Origin: Palsa-504 sp050698735
GTDB lineage: Bacteria > Actinomycetota > Actinomycetes > Streptosporangiales > Streptosporangiaceae
Length of the DNA stretch: 26,382 nt
Direction: 5' to 3'
Assembly: GCA_050698735.1 (NCBI GenBank)
Contig: JBOHCG010000034.1
Location: 1 to 26,382 of the forward strand
The notes under the pieces were generated by a model that worked only from the letters and a program-made list of their open reading frames with translations, did not search any database and was not told the origin of the DNA. The translations under genes were made by a program, and so were the position numbers. Shown here in pieces: positions 1-7,120 of this stretch; position 1 is the first letter of the stretch, and every line of letters starts with the position of its first letter.

Positions 1-188
1 TCGACCGCGTGGTCGTCACCGACGGCGACGTCGAGATCCGCTATGTGCTCCCGACTTCCCCCGACGGGCCGCACCGCCCTTTTTGCCAGTTGCGGAAAGA
101 CCATCTCTTCCTGCTTCGAGCGTGGGTAGCGGACCTCGACCGGGCTCTCGTCAGGGAACTTGCCGTCGTTGTCGTCCTCGTCGTACAT
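1..188 (-). CDS. Hypothetical acidic protein, N-terminal part (runs off left edge)
   Basis: On the minus strand an open frame begins with ATG at 188 and stays open to the window edge (62 codons seen). The start is well supported: AAGGAG lies at 194-199, five bases upstream. The N-terminus is very acidic (MYDEDDNDGKFPDESP) and is followed by VEVRYPRSKQEE. I do not recognise the family. The motif V-E-V-R-Y-P-R resembles the start of small uncharacterised actinobacterial proteins, but that is only an impression. The upstream side carries copy A of the dispersed repeat within 30 bases, so the repeat may overlap this gene's promoter. Only the N-terminus is visible, so no function can be assigned. 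Confidence 0.6.
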   Translation of the reverse strand, partial: MYDEDDNDGKFPDESPVEVRYPRSKQEEMVFPQLAKRAVRPVGGSREHIADLDVAVGDDHAV

Positions 189-215
189 CTCGGCTCCTTC
201 TCGGAGCCAGGCGGA

Positions 216-290
216 CAATGTGTGTCATTATCGTTTGCACCGTGGACTGTTCTGGCACTCCCATATAACTCGTTGAGCTGGGAGAACAGC
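216..290 (+). repeat. Dispersed ~75-bp repeat, copy A
   Basis: This copy starts with the core TGTGTCATTATCG and ends with CATATAACTCGTTGAGCTGG. The end is nearly identical to copy B near 9140-9160 (CATATAGCGTCGTTGAGCTG). The core is shared with copies C (4164) and D (3041). Between core and end the copies are more divergent but equal in length. It lies upstream of the minus-strand gene that starts at 188. Confidence 0.6.
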
Positions 291-385
291 TTCGGGTTTC
301 GATTACCGACGACGGATTGGGAACTGACGTGACAGCGGCCAGACTCAGACCCTAATCTCGTCCACGGTCCTGCGCGGCGCCGGGC

Positions 386-416
386 ATAAGAAAACCCGGC
401 CCACAAGGAGCCGGGT
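386..416 (-). terminator. Rho-independent-like terminator, minus strand
   Basis: Arms ACCCGGC (394-400) and GCCGGGT (410-416) form a perfect 7-bp GC-rich stem with a 9-base loop. On the minus strand the stem is followed by TTTTCTTA. It sits about 55 bases downstream of the minus-strand remnant ending at 471, which fits transcription from right to left. From the stem to 744 there is no intact gene, only that remnant. Confidence 0.6.
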
Positions 417-470
417 GGTATATGCGATTGCTATAACGCGGTTCCCGTGTGAAGTCGTCCGGGGGGATGA

Positions 471-650
471 CTATAGCTGCTGCCAGCCAGCTGGACGCCG
501 GTACTGGCCGACTGGGTCGGGCAGTTGATGAGCCTTAAGGTCGCCAGATGTCAGCCTCGCCCAGCAGTGCCGGCCCGGACCCGTGCCGGCGGTTCCGCGC
601 AAGTCGCCGGCGAGGTAGTTGCGCGAGGGGTTGACGACGCCGATGGGTAC
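471..650 (-). pseudogene. Possible C-terminal remnant of an unrecognised protein
   Basis: A minus-strand frame ending at 471 encodes a plausible protein tail that includes PIGVVNPSRNYLAGDL, GTGPGRHCWARLT and DPVGQYRRPAGWQQL. It is rich in folded-protein-like motifs, and a terminator lies just downstream on the same strand. Upstream of about 650 the frame becomes arginine- and proline-rich and looks like antisense of the plus-strand leader. I read this as the 3' end of a gene whose 5' part has been lost. I do not recognise the family. It could still be a chance frame. Confidence 0.35.
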
Positions 651-744
651 ATGCTGGCGCGCCCGCGGCCGGGCTGCTGATCGGACCGTCCGCTTTGAGC
701 CTGACCGGACACCGGGCAGGGATCGCGCCGGTAGGGTGCTGCGT

Positions 745-1962
745 GTGTCACCGGTGTCCCGTGGACGTAAACCCAAGAAGTCTCAGAAGAAGCGGAAGCC
801 GCATGCCGCGGCTCCGCGCGATGTCGCCCGCACGCCATCGAGGACGATGCCCGCCGGGCTCGCGGACCTGGCCACGCGGGATCCCACCGACTGGTGGGAG
901 GCGTCGCACGATCACGTGATCGGGCATTCCGCGGCGCTGCGTGACGAGCCTGGGTCACTGGAGCTCGAGCAGGCGACCGCCGAACTGATCGGCGGCGAGC
1001 TTCATGCCGCCCTGGGCCGGGAGAAGATGGGTTTCAATATGGGTGGCTGGGCCACGCAACTCGTGGACCGGGCCGCGGGCCGGGTTCGGCGGGATCACGA
1101 CCTAGACGCGTTGTGGCTGATACACGGCGTGGCGGCGATCGGTTCTTACGGGCTCGGCGACTACGCGGCCGAGCGGGCGGCGAAGGTGGCCGCTTCCCTG
1201 CCCTCCGCGCAGCCAGACTGGCTCGGTGCCGTACCAGCGGTGACTGGTGACATCCAGGTGATCCGGGACTCCTACGGCACGCGCCTCGGCATCATCGCCG
1301 GCTTCAGCTATCCAGGCCGGGCAGAACCGGTCACGTGGCTGCTGGACATCGATGGGGGTGGCTTCATCACCATCGCAGGGGCCGGCACGTTCGGTTCGCC
1401 GGACGAGGCCGCCGGGGTATGGCGCGCGGCGGTGGGGCAGAGCGCAGACCCGGCTGTGCCGAGCGCGGTCGATACCGGCGCGCACACGTTCCTGGCTGCA
1501 TGTGCGCAGTCGGATCAGTTCGTCGGGGGTCGCGAATCGCGTTCCCGGATGGACAGCTGGTACCGGGCCTACCGGCGGCTGGATGACATCGCACAAGCGC
1601 TGTCAGGGCGGGGCATGGAGCTGCCCTGGGAGCGCACGCGAACCCCGCGGACTCAGCCCGCCAATCCCGCGCCCATGGTCGGTGAGTTCACTGCCTGGTA
1701 CACCGGCAGGCGCGGTCAGGCACCGGATGCCGAGATCGTCGAAGAGGTCGCGGGAGAGTGGCTCGACTGCGTCGTGCCCGGTACAGAGCGGCTGATCTCA
1801 CCGACCAGGACAACGCTCTTCCGCGCTTTGATCGGAGACTGGCGCAAGCCGTACGCCACCCCGGGGCTGGACCTGCTCACGGAATGGGTCCGCTGGCTCG
1901 GGGAGGAGTCCGGGCTGCCGGAGGCACTGACCGAGCAGGCTCTGGGAGGCGGCCATAGATGA
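745..1962 (+). CDS. Hypothetical protein with basic N-terminal tail
   Basis: This is a 405-residue protein of unknown function. I chose GTG at 745 because GTAGGG lies eight bases upstream and because the residues before it look non-coding. The frame itself is open from 619, and GTG at 754 is an alternative. The N-terminus is strongly basic (SRGRKPKKSQKKRKPH, residues about 4-20). That could bind nucleic acid, or could be a metal- or protein-interaction tail as in SEC-C-tailed proteins, although no SEC-C cysteines are visible. The body is soluble, mixed alpha/beta and rich in Trp and Asp (DWWEASHDHVIGHSAAL; VTWLLDIDGGGFITIAGAG). The C-terminal third is helical (ETERLISPTRTTLFRALIGDW-like region near residue 355). 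No membrane segment, P-loop or nuclease motif is seen. The gene lies 123 bp upstream of the toxin-antitoxin pair but does not share its promoter. Confidence 0.75.
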   Translation: MSPVSRGRKPKKSQKKRKPHAAAPRDVARTPSRTMPAGLADLATRDPTDWWEASHDHVIGHSAALRDEPGSLELEQATAELIGGELHAALGREKMGFNMGGWATQLVDRAAGRVRRDHDLDALWLIHGVAAIGSYGLGDYAAERAAKVAASLPSAQPDWLGAVPAVTGDIQVIRDSYGTRLGIIAGFSYPGRAEPVTWLLDIDGGGFITIAGAGTFGSPDEAAGVWRAAVGQSADPAVPSAVDTGAHTFLAACAQSDQFVGGRESRSRMDSWYRAYRRLDDIAQALSGRGMELPWERTRTPRTQPANPAPMVGEFTAWYTGRRGQAPDAEIVEEVAGEWLDCVVPGTERLISPTRTTLFRALIGDWRKPYATPGLDLLTEWVRWLGEESGLPEALTEQALGGGHR

Positions 1963-2067
1963 TCTGCCGCACATTCTCATGCGCAGTTCCGTACTCAAGG
2001 CATCGGATTCCTCGATCCCGTAATAGGTGCGCACCGCTCCCAAGTCACCACGGGATTGCGGCACGAC

Positions 2068-2092
2068 GTGTCATACGATTGTGTTATGACAC
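2068..2092 (+). promoter_or_regulatory. Palindromic operator and -10 of the XRE/NTase pair
   Basis: GTGTCATA (2068-2075), nine bases, then TATGACAC (2085-2092) is a perfect 8-bp inverted repeat. A TACGAT hexamer (2074-2079) is a good actinobacterial -10. Transcription would start about seven bases later, at the ATG at 2086, so the mRNA is probably leaderless. The palindrome covers the -10, the start site and the first codons, the usual arrangement for autorepression by an XRE antitoxin. Confidence 0.65.
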
Positions 2093-2433
2093 AACCGCAT
2101 GAGGCAGATGGGATGCCTTCACCATCTTCGGCGCTCCTGCAACTTGCCCGGCTCAAAGCCGGGATGAGCCAGCGGGAACTAGCCGAACGTGCAGAAGTCC
2201 CGGTCACCATGATCTCGGCGTATGAGCGAGACCAGCGGCAGCCCACCCTGACCACGCTTCTCAGGCTGCTGCACGCGGCCGGGTTCGACCTCCGCCTGCA
2301 TCTGGCCGCCTACGACCCGCACGACGACATACTCGCCGGGCTTGAAGCGGGCCGCTCCGAAGCCGAACGGCTCCGCCGCGATCGCCAGCTTCAGGCGTGG
2401 CGCCAGGCCACCCCCGCAGACGAGGTCGCATGA
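2086..2433 (+). CDS. XRE-family HTH antitoxin-like regulator
   Basis: This is a 115-residue protein with a typical XRE helix-turn-helix at about residues 14-65: LARLKAGMSQRELAERAEVP, then SAYERDQRQPTLTTLLRLLHAAGF. The C-terminal tail is charged and helical (DDILAGLEAGRSEAERLRRDRQLQAW) and probably wraps the partner. I chose ATG at 2086. The frame is open from a TTG at 2056, but that would place the palindrome inside the gene and ignore the -10 at 2074-2079. The stop overlaps the next start by four bases (ATGA), so the pair is translationally coupled. By analogy with XRE/nucleotidyltransferase loci it should bind its own operator and neutralise the downstream protein. Confidence 0.85.
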   Translation: MTQPHEADGMPSPSSALLQLARLKAGMSQRELAERAEVPVTMISAYERDQRQPTLTTLLRLLHAAGFDLRLHLAAYDPHDDILAGLEAGRSEAERLRRDRQLQAWRQATPADEVA

Positions 2434-2963
2434 GTGACCAGGAGGGTGCCGGTGAACCGGAACTGAACGCCGCAGCCATAGTCGCTGCGTTTAACCGGCA
2501 CCAGGTGCGCTATGTCGTCATTGGGGCCTTCGCCGCTATCGCGCAGCAGGCACCGATACCAGCGACCAGAGACATCGATCTCACCCCTGAAGCAAGCCGG
2601 GAGAACCTGGCCCGGCTGTCGCTGGTGCTGACAGAGCTTGGCGCGCGGATCCGGACCGAAGGGGTACCGGACGGGCTGCCATTCAGCCACGACGCCACGT
2701 CCCTGGCGGCGGCCGAGATGTGGAACTTGATCTGCGCCGACGGCGAGTTCGACATCTCCTTCCATCCCGCAGGCTTTGCCGACGGCTACTCACAGCTTGT
2801 GGTCAACGCGCACCGCCTTCAGGTGGGCGAGGTAGAAGTCATCGTCGCTGACCTCGCCGATGTCATCCGGTCTAAGGAGTCGGCCGGCCGCCCGAAAGAC
2901 CTGCGCGTACTTCCGACGCTCTACCGCCACCAAGCCGGGCGCGGTGGGCTGGATAACGGATAG
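2430..2963 (+). CDS. Nucleotidyltransferase toxin candidate (AbiEii/MNT-like fold)
   Basis: This is a 177-residue protein of the DNA polymerase-beta-type nucleotidyltransferase superfamily. Residues 24-50 (HQVRYVVIGAFAAIAQ, then TRDIDLT) give the family's G-(G/S/A) turn and the D48-x-D50 metal pair. A third acidic residue is likely in GEFDIS (D108), followed by FHPAGFADGYSQL, which is common in the actinobacterial members. Members of this superfamily act as toxins by transferring nucleotides to tRNA or protein. Here it is co-translated with an XRE protein, so I read it as the toxin of a two-gene module. The target is unknown. The glycine turn is GA rather than the usual GS or GG, which may be tolerated. 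Copy D of the dispersed repeat follows 77 bp after the stop. Confidence 0.8.
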   Translation: MSDQEGAGEPELNAAAIVAAFNRHQVRYVVIGAFAAIAQQAPIPATRDIDLTPEASRENLARLSLVLTELGARIRTEGVPDGLPFSHDATSLAAAEMWNLICADGEFDISFHPAGFADGYSQLVVNAHRLQVGEVEVIVADLADVIRSKESAGRPKDLRVLPTLYRHQAGRGGLDNG

Positions 2964-3040
2964 CCCTTCACAGCCCCCGACGCCCCAGACGGTCTCTGGC
3001 AGGCCACAGCACGGAAGCAATACTCGCCTGTTTGACGGAC

Positions 3041-3118
3041 AACCTGTGCGGTTTTATCGCTGACACTGCAGACTGTGGCGGCACGCGCAGATACGTCCCT
3101 GAGCTGCGGCGATAACGT
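3041..3118 (+). repeat. Dispersed ~75-bp repeat, copy D
   Basis: It reads AACCTGTGCGGTTTTATCGC then TGACACTGCAGACTGTG, GCAGATACG and finally GAGCTGCGGCGATAACG. It shares TTATCGCTGACAC and GCAGATACG-like blocks with copy C and CTGAGCTG with copies A and B. It lies between the convergent nucleotidyltransferase gene and the restriction-endonuclease remnant. Confidence 0.5.
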
Positions 3119-3133
3119 GGCGCTTCCTTCGGG

Positions 3134-3929
3134 TCAGGGTTGGCCTGGTCCCGGGCGGCCGGTCTGGACGTTGGCCGACGCACGAAGCCGTTTCGGCGGG
3201 CTTGTGCCCGGGATCACGTCTTTATCGAGGTATTTCTTGAGGAGCTGTTTCAGTTCCGCGCCGTTGATCAGCGTGATGCGATTGCGGTTGGCGAACTGCT
3301 CGCTGGCCCGGCCGAACCACGATGTGGTGACCAGTACGCCGGTTGTGGCGTTGTGGTCGGCCATCACGCCGGTCAGCGCATGCACGGAGTCCAGCCCGAC
3401 CAGGCCGGTCCATCTCTTGGCATGGATCAGGCATACGCCTCCGAAGAACAGGTGCTTGCTGGTCGCGACCGCATCGACGCCGCCGTCCTTGGACGGGATC
3501 GTGGTCCATGCCTCGGCGCCCATAGCCACGAATAGCTGCTTCACCAGGTGCTCGAACTCGGTGGGCGTGAGGTTGAGCAGGTTCGGCCGGGAATCGAGGC
3601 TGGCTATCACGTCCATGTCGTCGGTGAAGCGGAACCGCTTGAGATCGAACGCGATGAATGGCTCGACGGCCTCCAGGTCGTAAGGGTTGGGCGAGACCAG
3701 TGCGTTCAGCTGGGTCAGGCAAGCAGCCGGCTCGACAGCGGCCAGCACCAGGTCCTCGAACCGCGCGTTCGGCAGACACGCTCAGAAGGTGCGGGCGGGC
3801 CGGCTTGCCCGTCGCGCGGTCGGTGGTGCTGAGCCGCCCGTTGAACACCACTGCCTCGACCACCTCAGAGGGCGTGGCGGTGAAGATCTCGTGCAGTGTC
3901 CGCAGCGCCACGCAGGCGATCAGCCGCGA
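3134..3929 (-). pseudogene. Mrr-like restriction endonuclease, 5'-truncated and frameshifted
   Basis: The long C-terminal frame (3134-3748, 204 residues) is a PD-(D/E)XK Mrr-type nuclease domain. LTPTEFEHLVKQLFVAMG is the leading helix, DGGVDAVA carries the catalytic Asp, and IHAKRW stands where the family usually has (Q/E)AK. VLVTTSWFG follows. The N-terminal continuation (LIACVALRTLHEIF, VVEAVVFNGRLSTTDRATG, RPHLLSVSAERA) lies in the adjacent frame. One extra base near 3761-3767 separates the two: removing it gives ...SAERA-FEDLVLAAVEP..., which reads smoothly. Family members I know are far longer, with several hundred residues before the LIA-VALRTLHEIF block. Here homology stops at about 3925-3930, where a plus-strand XRE gene begins. 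The gene is therefore both truncated and frameshifted, and is very likely inactive unless the frameshift is a sequencing error. Confidence 0.8.
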
Positions 3930-4153
3930 TGCGCGCGGAGCAGCGCGGCCATCAGCTCGCGCAGCTGCGGAAGAACACCGGGCTGACCCAGGCGCAGGTC
4001 GCGGCCGTGATGGGCGTATCGCAGGCACGGGTGTCGCAGATCGAGCACGGCAAGGTGACCGAGGTGGATGCCATCCGCGGCTACGTCGAGGCCCTCGGCG
4101 GGACGGTCGACGTCGTAGCCCGGGTGGGCGACTGGACAGTCAGGGTCGCCTGA
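3929..4153 (+). CDS. Short XRE-family HTH protein (orphan antitoxin, probably 5'-trimmed)
   Basis: The frame from ATG 3929 gives 74 residues: MRAEQRGHQLAQLRKNTG, LTQAQVAAVMGVSQARVSQI, EHGKVTEVDAIRGYVEALGG and VARVGDWTVRVA. This is a clear XRE/Cro-type helix-turn-helix of the kind found as antitoxin of HigB/RelE-like toxins. Known relatives usually have a further 25-40 N-terminal residues. An earlier GTG at 3896 keeps the frame open but reads through the 5' end of the antisense nuclease remnant. No toxin gene lies beside it. I read it as an orphan whose 5' end, and any upstream toxin, was lost in the same rearrangement that cut the nuclease gene. Confidence 0.7.
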   Translation: MRAEQRGHQLAQLRKNTGLTQAQVAAVMGVSQARVSQIEHGKVTEVDAIRGYVEALGGTVDVVARVGDWTVRVA

Positions 4154-4163
4154 GCGCCGAGCT

Positions 4164-4235
4164 GAAGTGTGTCGTTATCGCTGACACGGCGGGCTGTGCT
4201 CGCATACAGATACGAGTTTCTGGCCAGGACGCAGC
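4164..4235 (+). repeat. Dispersed ~75-bp repeat, copy C
   Basis: It begins ten bases after the stop of the XRE gene with AAGTGTGTCGTTATCGCTGA, followed by CACGGCGGGCTGTGCTCGCA and TACAGATACGAG. GTGTC and GACAC around the core form a 5-bp inverted repeat with a 9-base loop. It shares the core with A, B and D, and the CAGATACG block with D. Confidence 0.55.
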
Positions 4236-4285
4236 TGACGGAATAGCGGGCCGCCAGCGGCGGGAGCAGCGTCGCTGGTGTCCGG

Positions 4286-5194
4286 CTACCGAGAGCGGCG
4301 TGCGGGGGTCAGGGCACGGGCGGTTTCGTCGAGGGCGCGGATGCGCGGACTCTCCCGGCTGGTGCACCAGACCAGCCCGAGGGGCAGCGGAGGCAGATCG
4401 CCGATGGGGATGAGCACGACGTCGTCGCGGTCGAAGATCGGGACCGTCGAGCTGGTCGGGTGAACGATGCGCCCGCTGGCCACGAACGAGAGGATCTCGT
4501 TGATGGTCCGTATGGGCTGGCTGCGGGGGATCGGGCGTCCTGACGGGGTGCGCGGGGGGACGAGCAGGTCGTAGACCCCCGATGGGGTGGACGGGGGGAA
4601 CAAGGCCACCTGCTCGTCGGCGAGATCCTCGATCGATACCGTGGTCTTGGCAGCGAGGCGATGCGACGGGGCTACGGCGAGCGCGCGCTCGTAGTAGGCG
4701 AACGCCGGGCCGGCGCTGAGATCGGGTTCGTCGACGGCCAGCCAGTTGCACAGGACGTCGACGTCGCCGTGACGCAGTGCCCGGTACGCGTCGAAGGTCT
4801 CGACCTCCTGGAGGCGGACCTCGCAGGCGGGGTAGCGAGCGCGGAATGCCGCGACGAGCCGGCTGAGTGCCGGTCCCTCGGTGGTGAGGACGAACCCGAT
4901 GCGCAGCAGCCCGCCGATCTCACCGGCTAGGTCGCTGGTCTGCGCCAGCGTCTGCTCCAGGGCAGACAGCGCGGGCGCGAGCTTGCGTTTGAGGTCTTCT
5001 CCGGCCGGGGTGAGGCGGACCTGGCGGCTGGTCCGCTCGAAGACCTTGACCCCGAGGCGGTTCTCCAGGACACGTACGGCTTCGCTCACTCCCGGCTGGG
5101 AGATGCCCAGGCGTTCGGCCGTGCGCCCGAAGTGCAGCTCATCGGCGAGCGCCAGGAAGATCCGCAGCTCACGCAACTCGATATTCCGCCACAT
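4286..5194 (-). CDS. LysR-family transcriptional regulator
   Basis: This is a 302-residue LysR-type regulator of normal length. The N-terminal winged helix-turn-helix spans residues 1-65 (ELRELRIFLALADELHFGRT, AERLGISQPGVSEAVRVLEN, RLGVKVFERTSRQVRLTPAG). A linker helix and a type-2 periplasmic-binding-like effector domain follow (LRIGFVLTTEG at about 98; GDVDVLCNWLAVDEPDL in the middle). It is transcribed divergently from the DUF3224 gene at 5381. The 186-bp gap contains repeated GATC and ATCGAT motifs next to the LysR start. The standard expectation is autoregulation plus control of the divergent gene. The inducer is unknown. Confidence 0.9.
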   Translation of the reverse strand: MWRNIELRELRIFLALADELHFGRTAERLGISQPGVSEAVRVLENRLGVKVFERTSRQVRLTPAGEDLKRKLAPALSALEQTLAQTSDLAGEIGGLLRIGFVLTTEGPALSRLVAAFRARYPACEVRLQEVETFDAYRALRHGDVDVLCNWLAVDEPDLSAGPAFAYYERALAVAPSHRLAAKTTVSIEDLADEQVALFPPSTPSGVYDLLVPPRTPSGRPIPRSQPIRTINEILSFVASGRIVHPTSSTVPIFDRDDVVLIPIGDLPPLPLGLVWCTSRESPRIRALDETARALTPARRSR

Positions 5195-5240
5195 CGATCA
5201 GTGATCTTAATCGATGCGATCAACGATTTCCCCTTGATCG
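5193..5240. promoter_or_regulatory. Probable LysR operator region between divergent genes
   Basis: The stretch carries ATCGAT at 5193-5198 and 5210-5215 and four GATC tetramers (5196, 5203, 5218, 5236). An ATCG-N10-CGAT inverted repeat at 5210-5227 fits the LysR T-N11-A box. It overlaps the LysR start, as expected for autoregulation. The promoter hexamers themselves are not clear. Confidence 0.45.
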
Positions 5241-5380
5241 GCTGGCGCCGTCACGGCAAGTTGGTGGCCCGTACGAGGGCCGGCGATGCGACGCGCAGAG
5301 AGCGTCGGCGTTGCCCCCGGTCACCAGTGCGCGGCATTTGCTACCTGGCCCTATCAGGACAATCACGGGAGGCGGCGAAC

Positions 5381-5794
5381 ATGAGCGAACCCGGCGCGAG
5401 AATTCGCGCGAACGCGGTTATCACGGTGCACAAATACGAGCCCGCGGCTTACGACGAGTCGGCCGAGGGTCCGGTGCTGACCAGGATTCACGTCGAGGAG
5501 AGCTTCAGCGGCGACATCTCTGGCGACGGTGTGGTCGAGTTCCTGCAGGCCGCCCGGTCAGATGGTTCGGCGAGCTTTGCCGGGATCGAGCGGGTCACCG
5601 GGGCGGTGGGCGGCCGGGAGGGCACCTTCTTGCTCCAAGACGCAGGCACCGTCGCGGACAACATCGTCAGCGGTGACTGGTTCGTGATACCTGGTTCTGG
5701 CACCGGCGGGCTGGCCGGGCTGCGCGGCGAGGGCGGCTTCCGCGCGAACCTCGGCGAAGGTGCCCAGGTTCACCTGGACTACTGGTTCGAATGA
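5381..5794 (+). CDS. DUF3224 domain-containing protein
   Basis: This is a 137-residue protein. I chose ATG at 5381 because GGGAGG (5367-5372) lies eight bases upstream. The frame is open further upstream, but that sequence is the intergenic operator. The body matches the DUF3224 beta-barrel pattern: TRIHVEESFSGDISGDGVVE, then FAGIERVTGAVGGREGTFLL, then the C-terminal GGFRANLGEGAQVHLDYWFE. The fold resembles the lipocalin-like AOC barrel. The biochemical role is unknown. It is small, soluble and without a signal peptide. It is divergent from the LysR gene and probably its target. The stop overlaps the end of the convergent ORF below by about 15 bases. Confidence 0.85.
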   Translation: MSEPGARIRANAVITVHKYEPAAYDESAEGPVLTRIHVEESFSGDISGDGVVEFLQAARSDGSASFAGIERVTGAVGGREGTFLLQDAGTVADNIVSGDWFVIPGSGTGGLAGLRGEGGFRANLGEGAQVHLDYWFE

Positions 5795-6078
5795 CCGGGC
5801 CCGGTGCCGTCGTCTCGGCGGCCGGACCTTCCTGTGCCCGCCGCGGCGCCCGGAACTGATGGAAGGTGCATGCCCGGCAGCACGCCCAGAAGCTCACCGT
5901 AGTCAAGGGAGAATCCTCCTGAGAAATGCCATTGGAGCGGGAACAGTGTCACGGCCAGCCACGGCACGTAGACGACGACGCCCGTGAGCATCCCGGTAAC
6001 CCGCCGCCTCCAGGTCCTGCCCCGCGGAGCCGGCCTGGTTGCCAGTCCGGTTGCCGACGGCAGCTGCCTTCCGGTCAC
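5779..6078 (-). CDS. Possible small membrane protein
   Basis: The frame encodes 99 residues from GTG 6078. An arginine-rich start (TRPAPRGRTWRRRV) is followed by one convincing membrane helix, TGMLTGVVVYVPWLAVTLFP, then an amphipathic tail (GGFSLDYGELLGVLPGMHLP). The hydrophobic segment and its positive-inside flank argue for a real protein. The ribosome-binding site is weak, the C-terminal 30 residues are low-complexity, and the end overlaps the DUF3224 gene. It is downstream of, and on the same strand as, the methyltransferase at 6147. It may be an intact single-pass protein or a fragment of a larger membrane enzyme. Confidence 0.4.
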   Translation of the reverse strand: MTGRQLPSATGLATRPAPRGRTWRRRVTGMLTGVVVYVPWLAVTLFPLQWHFSGGFSLDYGELLGVLPGMHLPSVPGAAAGTGRSGRRDDGTGPGHSNQ

Positions 6079-6146
6079 CAGGCAAATCTAAGGCAGATCA
6101 GTCCCGGTTCCCTGGCAAGTGCCGGATCCCGGTGAGTACTCGCCGC

Positions 6147-7025
6147 TTATGGCATGCGGTGCCGGCGTCCAGGTGTTGGCGTCGCCGGATACGAACGTGG
6201 CCCCGCCGGTTGCGCTGAGTTGCGCGCGGCGCCTTGTTTACTGGCAAGCAGAAGGAACTGCTTGCCGAGCAGCAGCCACAAGGGCGGTGTCCGGAGGTAG
6301 ATCCTGGTCAGCAGCGGTGACGGTGGCAGCAGGCCGCGGAAGGAGTAGGGCAGGAACCGCGGTACTACCGCGGTCACGGTGAACCCGGCGGCGTACAGAT
6401 GCTCGGCGACCGCGACGTGGGTGAGGATCACCGTGTGGTCGGCGCAGTCGAAGTACTCGCGGGCGCAGTACCGGAAGTTCGGCCCGATGACCGCGATCCG
6501 GCCGCCCTGCTCCATCGCGGCGTGCAGCTTGCCGAGCACGGCGGCGACCGCGTTCTGGCCGGTCAGGTGCTCGAGGAAGTTGGAAAGGAACACGCCGTCG
6601 AAGTAATCACCGGGCAGGGCGGCGTCCATGATGTCGGAAATGATCATGTTCACCCCGGCGGACTCCAGCACCCCCTGGCCGACCAGGTCAACGCCCCAGC
6701 GCTCGGCGGCGGGCACCGCGGTGATGAACTCGCCGCGGCCGGCGGCGGGGTCCAGGACGCGCTGCGGTGCGCCCATCCGGCCGTACGCGTAACGCGCGAT
6801 CTCCCGCCAGACCGCCTGCCTTCCAGCCTGGTCGATGTCGCGGAACCGGTAGGTGTACAGCCGCTCATAGTTGATGCCACCCGCTGGAAACGCTGTGGGC
6901 GTCACCGGTACGGAGTGCGCCGCAATTTCCGGGTGACGGCCGTGCCCGGCCTGGTCGGCTTGCCCCACGGCCGCGTCGTCCACGTCCGCGCTAGCCTCGG
7001 CTTCAGCCCGGCCCTGATGTCTCAT
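6147..7025 (-). CDS. Class I SAM-dependent methyltransferase
   Basis: This is a 292-residue protein starting at ATG 7025, with GGAAGG six bases upstream. The Rossmann-type SAM site is motif I VLDPAAGRGEFI at about residue 90. Further blocks are SDIMDAALPGDYFDGVFLSN with FLEHL (motif IV region) and LGKLHAAMEQGGRIAVIGPN (motif V/VI). Such methyltransferases often sit with glycosyltransferases that build cell-surface glycans, but none is present here. The first 45 residues are low-complexity and acidic. The C-terminus has a hydrophobic stretch (PPLWLLLGKQFLLLASK) that could touch the membrane. The substrate is unknown. Confidence 0.85.
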   Translation of the reverse strand: MRHQGRAEAEASADVDDAAVGQADQAGHGRHPEIAAHSVPVTPTAFPAGGINYERLYTYRFRDIDQAGRQAVWREIARYAYGRMGAPQRVLDPAAGRGEFITAVPAAERWGVDLVGQGVLESAGVNMIISDIMDAALPGDYFDGVFLSNFLEHLTGQNAVAAVLGKLHAAMEQGGRIAVIGPNFRYCAREYFDCADHTVILTHVAVAEHLYAAGFTVTAVVPRFLPYSFRGLLPPSPLLTRIYLRTPPLWLLLGKQFLLLASKQGAARNSAQPAGPRSYPATPTPGRRHRMP

Positions 7026-7120
7026 GCGTGACCTTCCGGATGTCAGCTATGACACCCGTCATTGCCCGCGGCGGGCAGACCGGTTCCCTAGTGATTGAAG
7101 CGGTAGCCCGAATGCCACCG

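Noticed and set aside
551..958. Minus-strand frame of 135 codons
   Set aside because: It is a Ser/Arg/Pro-rich shadow of the hypothetical gene at 745. No start signal.
6399..7031. A 210-codon plus-strand frame
   Set aside because: It is antisense to the methyltransferase, which has a ribosome-binding site and SAM motifs.
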